DNA of 13,083 bases, taken from the NCBI GenBank assembly GCA_013698055.1, contig JACCVS010000802.1, positions 1 through 13,083 on the forward strand, given 5' to 3'. This document shows positions 1-6,301 of this stretch, piece by piece. The DNA comes from Acidobacteriota bacterium. GTDB taxonomy: Bacteria; Acidobacteriota; Blastocatellia; Pyrinomonadales; Pyrinomonadaceae. The notes beneath the pieces were generated by a model that was not told the origin of the DNA, searched no databases, and saw only the letters and a program-made list of their open reading frames with translations. Made by a program: the position numbers and the translations under genes. How positions within the stretch are numbered: the first letter of the stretch is position 1; each line of letters starts with the position of its first letter.

Positions 1-1419
1 CTGGTGACGTTGTTTGCCTCGCAGTATATCGTCCCGGAGAGACTCTTTCCTATCTTGGGCGTCATTTCAGGCGCTATCGTCGTAATCATTGGTTTAAGTC
101 TCTTTGCGCGGAGGCTTCGCGTCGCTCTCGGAGGACGCGCGCATGATCATGCGAATCACTCTCACGACGGCGCGCACACGCATGACCATACTCATGATGG
201 GCACGATCATGCAGTTCATCATCATGATGGTGATCCAACCATTCCGCATTCGCACGATGGCGGGAGCGAGCATACGCATCTTCCGCCGGGCACTGACGGC
301 TCGGCCATCACATGGAAAAGCCTGCTTGCGCTCGGTATATCCGGCGGACTGCTTCCTTGCCCTTCAGCTCTCGTCGTGTTGCTCTCGGCAATCTCGCTGC
401 ACCGGGTCGGCTTCGGGATATTGCTTGTCATAGCCTTTAGCATCGGGCTTGCCGCGACGCTGACAGGTGTCGGGTTGGCCTTTCTCTATGCAGGCCGTTT
501 CTTCAAGCGCCCGAAGCGTTTTGCATCTGGCCGATTGGTGCGGGTGCTGCCTGCTGTCAGCGCGTTTGTCATCATGTGCGTGGGCCTGTTGATTTGTTAC
601 GAAGCGCTCGTCCAGGGTGGATTTAATCTCTCCGCCATGTTTAGCCAACTGGGATCACAGACCGGCGGAGTGGATATCAGCGGCAAAGGCGCACTGGTGA
701 TTCTGGGAATAGGGCTTGTCTTCGGCCTCAAACATGCCACTGAAGTGGATCACGTCGTCGCCGTCTCGACAATTGTTAGCGAACATCGCAACTTGCGACG
801 GGCGGCGCTCGTCGGAGGTTTGTGGGGAGCGGGGCATACCCTGTCCCTCATCGTTGTCGGGGTGGTAGTGCTTGCCTTCCGAGTTGCTATCCCGGAACTG
901 GTATCCGGTTGGCTGGAGTTTGGTGTCGCGCTGATGATCATCGGCCTTGGCATCAATGCGTTCATACGTGCGCTGCGCCGTCGCTCCGACATTCATGTGC
1001 ATCAGCATGGGCATGACGGCACAGCGCACGCGCACATTCATTTCCACGACAAAGACACAGAACATTCCGAGCCTGTGACTGAGCATTCACACGCCGCGAC
1101 GCGCATTGGGATCAAACCCTTTTTGGTCGGCGCGATGCACGGCTTGGCGGGATCGGCTGCGCTGACGCTGTTGATTCTCACGCAAATCGAATCGCCTGTG
1201 CTCGGGCTGCTTTATCTGGCGGTCTTTGGCTTCGGCTCGATTATCGGAATGCTGCTGATGTCCGGCTTGGTCGCCCTGCCTTTTATCTTCAGCGCGCGCA
1301 AGCTCACGGGCATCCATTACGGATTACAGGCGGTAGCCGGAGTCCTCAGTATCGCCTTCGGATTATGGTATGCCTACCAGAGCGGCATCGCCAGCGGCCT
1401 CTTCGGGAAAACTTTTTAG
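1..1419 (+). CDS. Nickel/cobalt transporter, RcnA/NicO-like, His-rich (5' partial)
   Basis: Predicted inner-membrane Ni2+/Co2+ transporter. The frame is open to the window edge. A GTG at 4 could start it, but the protein then begins in the middle of what matches RcnA after its first membrane segments, so the true start is probably upstream. Numbering from that GTG, a His/Asp-rich loop spans about residues 46-93. The RcnA/NicO signature GGLLPCPSA follows (P118, C119, P120) in a membrane segment. A second membrane half carries HATEVDH (H244, D249, H250), the HX4DH metal-transport motif of nickel/cobalt permeases. A second His-rich loop lies near residues 334-365, and MHGLAGSAA (H379) begins the last hydrophobic part. 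The protein therefore looks like an RcnA-like half joined to a UreH/NiCoT-like half. Import versus efflux cannot be decided; the RcnA-like motif and His-rich loops favour efflux. Nothing links it to the glycan genes beyond strand and proximity. Confidence 0.85.
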   Translation: MVTLFASQYIVPERLFPILGVISGAIVVIIGLSLFARRLRVALGGRAHDHANHSHDGAHTHDHTHDGHDHAVHHHDGDPTIPHSHDGGSEHTHLPPGTDGSAITWKSLLALGISGGLLPCPSALVVLLSAISLHRVGFGILLVIAFSIGLAATLTGVGLAFLYAGRFFKRPKRFASGRLVRVLPAVSAFVIMCVGLLICYEALVQGGFNLSAMFSQLGSQTGGVDISGKGALVILGIGLVFGLKHATEVDHVVAVSTIVSEHRNLRRAALVGGLWGAGHTLSLIVVGVVVLAFRVAIPELVSGWLEFGVALMIIGLGINAFIRALRRRSDIHVHQHGHDGTAHAHIHFHDKDTEHSEPVTEHSHAATRIGIKPFLVGAMHGLAGSAALTLLILTQIESPVLGLLYLAVFGFGSIIGMLLMSGLVALPFIFSARKLTGIHYGLQAVAGVLSIAFGLWYAYQSGIASGLFGKTF

Positions 1420-1508
1420 CATCCGTGCGGATTCGAGATTCCACACCTGACGAACGGTTAGAACTCGCTGGCAGATTAGAATGACGGTTCGGTTGCTTAA
1501 GGTGTAAC

Positions 1509-1523
1509 CGCAACGTCGTTGCG
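1509..1523. promoter_or_regulatory. Short palindrome upstream of first glycosyltransferase
   Basis: CGCAACG-T-CGTTGCG is a dyad with perfect 7-base arms around a single T, ending 34 bases before the GTG start of the next gene. It sits in the 138-base gap separating the metal transporter from the glycan genes, where an operator or promoter would be expected. No convincing -35/-10 pair was found around it. Seven-base arms also arise by chance in a window this size, so the function is speculative. Confidence 0.25.
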
Positions 1524-1543
1524 CTGAAAACGATAGATCAAAT

Positions 1544-1550
1544 GGGGAGA
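1544..1550 (+). promoter_or_regulatory. Ribosome binding site for GTG start at 1558
   Basis: GGGGAGA lies 7 bases upstream of the GTG at 1558. It is a good Shine-Dalgarno match at good spacing and supports a non-ATG start. Confidence 0.65.
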
Positions 1551-1557
1551 TTGATTC

Positions 1558-2634
1558 GTGAAGGTACTGATGATTGGCCCGTGCCCGCCTCCGCTTGGTG
1601 GCGTAAGTGTTTTTATCAAGCGATACAAGCAAAAGATGGAGAACGCCGGGCACGAAGTCGTAGTGCTTGATCCATGTTCCTTAAGCAAGATCAGATACTG
1701 CACCAGCCTCTTTTTAACAGCGAGAGGGAACTATGACTTAATCAGCATCAACGTCGCATCATTTTACGTTTTAGCCATCATCTTTCTCGTCGGGCTGGCG
1801 AGCAAGGCTCAGGTCATTGATCATAATTGGCGTCAACTGGAGCGGTGGAATGTTTTGAAAGTGCGCCTCTTCAGCTACATGGTCAACAGCAGCCGGGAAC
1901 TGATTTTAGTTGGCTCGCATTTGAAAGCATATTATCGAGGTCATGGTGTCAAGCTGCCGCTCAACCGTGTTCAGGTGCAGAATGCCTTTATTCATCCTCC
2001 GGTGGAAGATGAGCCGAAAATTCTTGAGACCTACTCTGCCGACGTTCACAAATTCGTCGAAACAAGAAGCCCTTTATTGGTCGCCAACGGCTCCGGCATT
2101 ACTTTCTACCAGGGCGTTGATATTTACGGCCTGGATATGTGTGTTGAATTGGTCGCTGCGCTCAAGAAGACCAACGAAAATATCGGCCTTTTGTTTGCCC
2201 TCGCCGACATCTCCGACCGGGAATACTACGAAGACGTTAACCGCAGAATTGATGAGCTTGGAATCCGGGACAACTTTCATTTTATGACCGGGCAAAAGGA
2301 ACTCTGGCCCTTATTGAAAAAGGCTGACTTGATGGTGCGACCGACATGTACCGATGGATATTGCACCAGCGTCGCCGAAGCGCGCGCCTTCGGTTGCGCG
2401 GTCGTCGCCAGTGATGTTTGTCAAAGAGCAAGGGGGAGCGTTATCTTTGCTAACAGAAGAAACGATGACCTTTTGCTGAAATGCGCGGAGGTCTTAAGCG
2501 CCGCACGTCAGGAATCCAGGGAGAGCGTGGATGAAGAGCAATCAGTTGATGTGTCCGCGCTGGATTATCGAATCTTTGATTGTTTGATTAGCCAGCCATT
2601 AAATGATGAAACGCAATTTGGGTACAGCAACTGA
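1558..2634 (+). CDS. GT-B fold glycosyltransferase (GT4-like)
   Basis: Predicted cytoplasmic glycosyltransferase that adds a sugar from a nucleotide-sugar donor to a growing glycan; donor and acceptor are unknown. The 358 residues are a normal length for the family. The N-terminus shows the first Rossmann strand and glycine loop typical of GT4 enzymes (MKVLMIGPCPPPLGGVS). The C-terminal donor-binding half has strands around residues 170-205 (LLVANGSG, IGLLFALAD) and the block TDGYCTSVAEA, where D266 and E274 occupy the E-x7-E positions, with Asp replacing the first Glu. The GTG start is supported by GGGGAGA 7 bases upstream. It is the first gene of the glycan group, and its 3' end overlaps the next gene by 32 bases. 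Its 5' part looks less GC-rich than the genes at the window's 3' end. The family call is confident; specificity is unknown. Confidence 0.85.
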   Translation: MKVLMIGPCPPPLGGVSVFIKRYKQKMENAGHEVVVLDPCSLSKIRYCTSLFLTARGNYDLISINVASFYVLAIIFLVGLASKAQVIDHNWRQLERWNVLKVRLFSYMVNSSRELILVGSHLKAYYRGHGVKLPLNRVQVQNAFIHPPVEDEPKILETYSADVHKFVETRSPLLVANGSGITFYQGVDIYGLDMCVELVAALKKTNENIGLLFALADISDREYYEDVNRRIDELGIRDNFHFMTGQKELWPLLKKADLMVRPTCTDGYCTSVAEARAFGCAVVASDVCQRARGSVIFANRRNDDLLLKCAEVLSAARQESRESVDEEQSVDVSALDYRIFDCLISQPLNDETQFGYSN

Positions 2635-3607
2635 CAGAGACGCGAGCGCAGGAACGGGCGCGCTCGACGTTTCGGTCGTCGTGCCTTCACACAATCACGC
2701 CTCTTTCGTGGCCGATTGCCTGCGCTCAATCATGAGACAGACTCGGAGTCCGCGCGAGCTGATCGTCATAGATGATGGCTCAACTGACGACTCGCCCCGC
2801 ATTCTTGAGCAGGAATTAAAAAATTGCCCTTTCCCCTGCGAGTTGATTGTCAGGCGCAACCGGGGGTTATGCGCCACGCTCAATGAGGGTCTGAGCCGCA
2901 GCCGGGGAAAGTATTTCGCCTATCTCGGTTCGGATGATGTTTGGCTACCCGCCTTTCTTCAAGCGCGCGTGGCGCTCCTTGAGTCCAGACCGGAAGCAGT
3001 TCTTGCTTACGGCCACACCTACGTCGTTGACGAGTTGAATCGGGTTATAGAATGCACGTCCGACTGGGCTAACTATATTGACGGCGATGCTCGGAGGATG
3101 CTTCTGCGGGCTACCGTACCGCCAAGCCCGACCGTTCTTTATAAGACAGAGGTGCTTGAGCGACATGGGTGGAACGAAGATGCGAAGTTGGAAGACTACG
3201 AATTGTACCTGCGCCTGAGCGCGGAGGGTGAGTTTGCTTTCGACCCACAGGTTTTGGCTGCGTGGAGACAGCATAACGGTAATACGAGCCGTGATCTGTC
3301 GCTGATGATGCACCAGAGCGAGGCTTCACAGCGACGAGTAGCGGCTATGCTTGGCCTTTGCCCGCCGGAGTTGGAGGCAATTCAGGTAGCGCTCAGGTGG
3401 AGATATGTTGAAGATTTCCTGCGCAGCGGACAGAAGAAAAAAGCTCTGGCGCTGATGTACGGTAATCTTAATGGAGCTGTTGCCACCTCATTACTCCTCC
3501 GCGTGGCGCTTCGTTTGACTGTTCCGCATCGCATTGTCCGTTGGCGCAGACGCCTTTCACAGCAGCGTGTCCACGAGCGATACGGGGAAATTCAGGCCCA
3601 ACCGTGA
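2603..3607 (+). CDS. Family 2 glycosyltransferase (GT-A fold)
   Basis: Predicted cytoplasmic inverting glycosyltransferase for surface-glycan assembly. The GT2 domain begins near residue 22 with VSVVVPSHNHASF, followed by ELIVIDDGSTDDS, the nucleotide-binding region. SDD (S110, D111, D112) fits the metal-binding DXD motif. E197-D198 in LEDYELYLRL fits the catalytic-base region typical of GT2 enzymes. A C-terminal helical, basic part (about residues 250-334) may contact the membrane. The start is uncertain: tandem ATGs at 2603 and 2606 lie inside the end of the previous gene with no clear ribosome binding site, but the domain starts so early that the true start cannot be far downstream. The overlap suggests co-translation. 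The stop overlaps a GTG (GTGA) opening a 30-codon frame. Confidence 0.85.
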   Translation: MMKRNLGTATDRDASAGTGALDVSVVVPSHNHASFVADCLRSIMRQTRSPRELIVIDDGSTDDSPRILEQELKNCPFPCELIVRRNRGLCATLNEGLSRSRGKYFAYLGSDDVWLPAFLQARVALLESRPEAVLAYGHTYVVDELNRVIECTSDWANYIDGDARRMLLRATVPPSPTVLYKTEVLERHGWNEDAKLEDYELYLRLSAEGEFAFDPQVLAAWRQHNGNTSRDLSLMMHQSEASQRRVAAMLGLCPPELEAIQVALRWRYVEDFLRSGQKKKALALMYGNLNGAVATSLLLRVALRLTVPHRIVRWRRRLSQQRVHERYGEIQAQP

Positions 3608-3696
3608 AGATATTAGTAGCATCCGCTAATAGCTATGTGAACGGGTCGGGTTCGGCTAAGAGGTTCTATCATGCATGGCTCGAAACGGTGTCATAA
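3604..3696 (+). pseudogene. Possible N-terminal stub of a glycosyltransferase
   Basis: A 30-codon frame opens with GTG overlapping the preceding TGA (GTGA) and has a weak AGG 7 bases upstream. It reads VKILVASANSYVNG, then SGSAKRFYHAWLETVS, then TAA. This resembles the first strand, glycine loop and first helix of a GT-B glycosyltransferase, as if a gene had lost everything after about 30 codons. No continuing homologous frame was found downstream. It could also be a chance frame or a leader peptide affecting the zinc-ribbon gene whose start it overlaps. Confidence 0.25.
3658..3663 (+). promoter_or_regulatory. Ribosome binding site of small zinc-ribbon gene
   Basis: AAGAGG lies 7 bases upstream of the ATG at 3671. 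It is close to consensus at good spacing, which argues that the short frame is translated. Confidence 0.6.
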
Positions 3697-3847
3697 ATGC
3701 AAGACGCCTGGGGCAGATCGTTCGAGGAAACGCAATTTCGCCGAAGGCTTATTGTCGAGGATTGGCTTGCTCCCATTTAGATGCCGCTCATGCGATCACA
3801 GGTTCTTCCGTCTAAGCCTGCACGCCTCATCAACTATAAAGAGATAA
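3671..3847 (+). CDS. Small zinc-ribbon protein, 58 residues
   Basis: A short basic protein, probably cytoplasmic, of unknown function. It has two Cys pairs, CHKC (residues 7-10) and CRSC (38-41), separated by 27 residues, as in a zinc ribbon holding one Zn2+. Between them is a basic stretch (DRSRKR) and an amphipathic segment (LLSRIGLLPFR). After the second pair comes DHRFFRL. From memory, small proteins with this plan (Cys pair, arginine stretch, LL..(G)LxPFRC.xC..RFFR) recur in some soil bacteria, but this was not checked. AAGAGG 7 bases before the ATG supports the start. It sits between a glycosyltransferase and the ABC exporter, with its start inside the 3604 frame. A role in nucleic-acid binding, regulation or protein contacts is possible; no enzyme function is suggested. 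Confidence 0.65.
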   Translation: MHGSKRCHKCKTPGADRSRKRNFAEGLLSRIGLLPFRCRSCDHRFFRLSLHASSTIKR

Positions 3848-3887
3848 AATAATCGGGTCTTAAACTATTTCAGAACCGGCACCTGAA

Positions 3888-3930
3888 TCGTCCGCCCAGG
3901 CAAAATCTAAATGCGGACGAGTTTTAAAGC
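3888..3930 (+). terminator. Terminator-like hairpin before exporter genes
   Basis: TCGTCCGC (3888-3895) pairs perfectly with GCGGACGA (3913-3920) around a 17-base loop. GTTTTAAAGC follows directly. The GC-rich stem and short T run resemble a weak intrinsic terminator, but the loop is long and there are only four Ts. The exporter ATG is 23 bases after the stem, leaving no room for a promoter between them, so attenuation or an mRNA-processing hairpin is as plausible as full termination. Confidence 0.3.
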
Positions 3931-3942
3931 AGAGCGTATCAG

Positions 3943-4872
3943 ATGAGGTTTATTATCAACGAAAGTGCACTACTGACGGAATCGTCTGCTCCGGCGCAAA
4001 AGGATTCGACGCTTCCAGAAGGATCCCTGCATTACTCCTCGGTTAGCTTGCCTGACAAACCGCTTATCACGGGTGGGAAAAGCGGCTCACGCGCGCCGCT
4101 TAACCTGCGCGAAATATGGGAATACAGGGAGCTACTTTATTTTCTGACCTGGCGTGACATCAAGGTGCGGTACAAGCAGACCGCGATGGGGGCGGCATGG
4201 GCAATCGTCCAGCCTCTCTTCACGATGCTCGTGTTCACGCTCTTCTTCAGTATCTTTGTCGGCGTCCCCTCAGACGGTATTCCTTACCCCATCTTCGCTT
4301 ATGCCGGACTTCTGCCCTGGACATTCTTTGCCGGTGCGGTCAGCAATTGCAGCAATAGCATCATCGGCAGCGCCGGATTGATAACCAAAGTCTATTTTCC
4401 CCGGATGCTCATCCCCGCCGCGTCCGTTGGCGCAGGGCTGGTTGATATCCTCGTAGCAACCGTTATTCTCATTGCCCTGACACTCCTTTACGGCGTGACT
4501 CTGTCAGGGAGCCTCGTCGTGATACCATTGCTGACCGTGTTGACGATGGTGCTGGCTCTGGGTGCCGGAATATTGATCGCCGCTTTAACAGCGAGATACC
4601 GGGACGTTCGGCATGTCCTGCCATTTGTTCTTCAACTGTGGATGTTCGCTTCACCGATTATCTATCCATTGAGCGTCGTGCCTGAAAAATGGAGATGGGC
4701 ATTAGAGCTGAATCCGCTGACAGGCATTATCGAAGGCTTTCGCTCTTCATTGATGGGCAGGGCTTTTAACTGGCGCGCCCTCATCGTTTCAAGCGTTGTG
4801 GCGCTCGCGCTGCTCATCTGTTCCGGATTCGTCTTCCGGCGGCTGGAAAAGAGTTTCGCAGATGTTATGTAA
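3943..4872 (+). CDS. wzm: ABC-2 type polysaccharide export permease (Wzm-like)
   Basis: Inner-membrane permease of a polysaccharide ABC exporter, partnering the ATPase encoded 8 bases downstream to move an undecaprenyl-linked glycan to the periplasm. After a variable polar N-terminus (about 45 residues), the protein shows the family's amphipathic entry segment (LREIWEYRELLYFLTWRD) and IKVRYKQTAMG. About six hydrophobic segments follow. Characteristic blocks include GIPYPIFAYAGLLPW, LITKVYFPRMLIP and, near the end, LNPLTGIIEGFRSS. At 309 residues it is slightly long for Wzm-type permeases because of the N-terminal tail. The ATG at 3943 has no strong ribosome binding site; no later start is obviously better before the conserved region. 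The symbol reflects function class, not proven orthology. Confidence 0.9.
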   Translation: MRFIINESALLTESSAPAQKDSTLPEGSLHYSSVSLPDKPLITGGKSGSRAPLNLREIWEYRELLYFLTWRDIKVRYKQTAMGAAWAIVQPLFTMLVFTLFFSIFVGVPSDGIPYPIFAYAGLLPWTFFAGAVSNCSNSIIGSAGLITKVYFPRMLIPAASVGAGLVDILVATVILIALTLLYGVTLSGSLVVIPLLTVLTMVLALGAGILIAALTARYRDVRHVLPFVLQLWMFASPIIYPLSVVPEKWRWALELNPLTGIIEGFRSSLMGRAFNWRALIVSSVVALALLICSGFVFRRLEKSFADVM

Positions 4873-4880
4873 GGCTTAGG

Positions 4881-6203
4881 ATGAGACCGATTATCACAGT
4901 CGCTGGTTTAAGTAAGCATTATAGCCTCGGCAGTCTTCATGCCGGGTATACGACTTTCCGTGAAACTGTGGCCGGAACAATGCTCAGGCCATTGAATCGG
5001 TTGCGCGGCATCAGACCTCAGGCGAAAAAAGAGTTGTGGGCGCTCAAAGATGTCAGCTTTGAGGTGGAGCCGGGCGAAGTCGTCGGCCTCATCGGCAATA
5101 ACGGTGCAGGGAAATCCACGCTGCTCAAAATTTTGTCCCGCGTGACGGACGCTACCTCAGGCAGTTTTGAGCTTTACGGAAGAGTCGGCAGCCTGTTGGA
5201 AGTCGGGACTGGTTTTCATCCCGATTTATCGGGCCGGGAGAATATCTTTCTCAATGGAGCGATTTTGGGAATCAAGCGCGCCGATCTCAAGCGCAGGTTT
5301 GACGAGATCGTCGCCTTCTCGGAATTGGAGCAGTTTATTGATACGCCCGTCAAATATTATTCGAGCGGGATGTACTTACGCCTGGCCTTTTCCGTCGCCG
5401 TCCATCTGGATGCCGAAATTTTGACGATGGATGAGATTTTGGCCGTCGGAGATGTTTCCTTCCAGCAAAAATGCCTCAACAAGATTCACGAGATCAGGCA
5501 GCAAGGGCGCACTATCCTTTTCGTGTCGCATAGTATGCCGGCGGTCTCGCGTTTATGTAAAAGAGTAATCTGGCTGGATAAGGGACGCATCAAGAGCGAT
5601 GGCGCGGCGAATGAAGTGGTAAATGATTACCTGAGCGAGTGCTGGAAGGCCACAGCCGAGCGGGAATGGAACGATACAAGCGAAGCTCCGGGAAATGACG
5701 TGGTGCGTATCCGCAAGGTGCGGGTGCGGACAGTTGATGGTCAAACCACGGCGGAGGTTGACATCCGCAACTCGGTTGGAATCGAGATTGTCTACGATGT
5801 GCTTCAACCGGGGCAGGTGCTGACGCCCAGCTTCGACCTTTTCAATGAGCAGGGCATGCATATCTTTGCTGTTCATGATGTGGGGGCTAGATGGCGTCGG
5901 GAGCCGAGGCCTGCGGGACAATATGCGAGCACCGTGTGGATACCGGGCAACTTTCTTTCCGAAGGCCACATGCTTGTCCAAGCCTCTATTCTTTCATACA
6001 TTCCCATCACTGTGCTTCACACGCGCGAGCCTAATGTAGTGACTTTCCAGGTGGTTGATTCCCAGGAGGGTGATTCGGCGCGCGGCGATTACGTAGGCGC
6101 TGTGCCCGGAGCCGTGAGGCCATTACTGGACTGGACGACGGATTACCGTGAGGTCGGCGAAGAGAGCCGACACGCTGCACTGGAGTTTGCCAACACCCGG
6201 TGA
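4881..6203 (+). CDS. wzt: Polysaccharide ABC exporter ATPase with C-terminal glycan-binding domain (Wzt-like)
   Basis: Cytoplasmic ATPase of the exporter. The nucleotide-binding domain covers roughly residues 1-250. It has Walker A GNNGAGKST (G72-T80), a YYSSGM signature region (S161, S162, G163), Walker B ending D184-E185 in LTMDEILAVGD, and the switch histidine H217 in FVSHSM. LLEVGTGFHPDLSGREN is typical of polysaccharide exporters. Residues about 270-420 form a β-rich extension matching the position of the Wzt C-terminal domain. In the E. coli O8/O9a systems this domain recognises the modified non-reducing end of the finished O-polysaccharide and sets export specificity. The 440-residue length agrees with this two-domain type. 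It starts 8 bases after the permease stop, consistent with co-translation. The window shows no methyltransferase or kinase that would make a classical terminal cap. Confidence 0.9.
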   Translation: MRPIITVAGLSKHYSLGSLHAGYTTFRETVAGTMLRPLNRLRGIRPQAKKELWALKDVSFEVEPGEVVGLIGNNGAGKSTLLKILSRVTDATSGSFELYGRVGSLLEVGTGFHPDLSGRENIFLNGAILGIKRADLKRRFDEIVAFSELEQFIDTPVKYYSSGMYLRLAFSVAVHLDAEILTMDEILAVGDVSFQQKCLNKIHEIRQQGRTILFVSHSMPAVSRLCKRVIWLDKGRIKSDGAANEVVNDYLSECWKATAEREWNDTSEAPGNDVVRIRKVRVRTVDGQTTAEVDIRNSVGIEIVYDVLQPGQVLTPSFDLFNEQGMHIFAVHDVGARWRREPRPAGQYASTVWIPGNFLSEGHMLVQASILSYIPITVLHTREPNVVTFQVVDSQEGDSARGDYVGAVPGAVRPLLDWTTDYREVGEESRHAALEFANTR

Positions 6204-6282
6204 TTCTGCCGCGCAGAGGACAACTCATGCCGAAGTGGTATTGACCGATCAATGAAATGAGCGCACGTCGAGGACATCAATT

Positions 6283-6290
6283 GGGGGGGA
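6283..6290 (+). promoter_or_regulatory. G-rich ribosome binding site candidate deciding the 6302 start
   Basis: Seven Gs followed by A lie 11 bases before the ATG at 6302. The earlier in-frame ATG at 6257 has no Shine-Dalgarno-like sequence, so 6302 is preferred, though the spacing is long. Confidence 0.35.
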
Positions 6291-6301
6291 CTGCTCAGGG
6301 C

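Noticed and set aside
139..282. His-codon-rich stretch looking like a DNA repeat array
   Set aside because: There is no fixed period; it is explained by the His/Asp-rich metal-binding loop of the transporter.
655..1086. Minus-strand frame of 143 codons
   Set aside because: It lies wholly opposite the metal-transporter gene, has no recognisable domain, and the + frame shows clear motifs at the same place.
1477..1482. TAGAAT, a -10-like box in the gap before the first glycosyltransferase
   Set aside because: No acceptable -35 hexamer lies 16-18 bases upstream; a single 5-of-6 match is not enough to call a promoter.
3836..3841. TATAAA as a possible promoter for the exporter genes
   Set aside because: It lies inside the end of the zinc-ribbon frame, with no matching -35, and the hairpin at 3888 would then be transcribed right after it.
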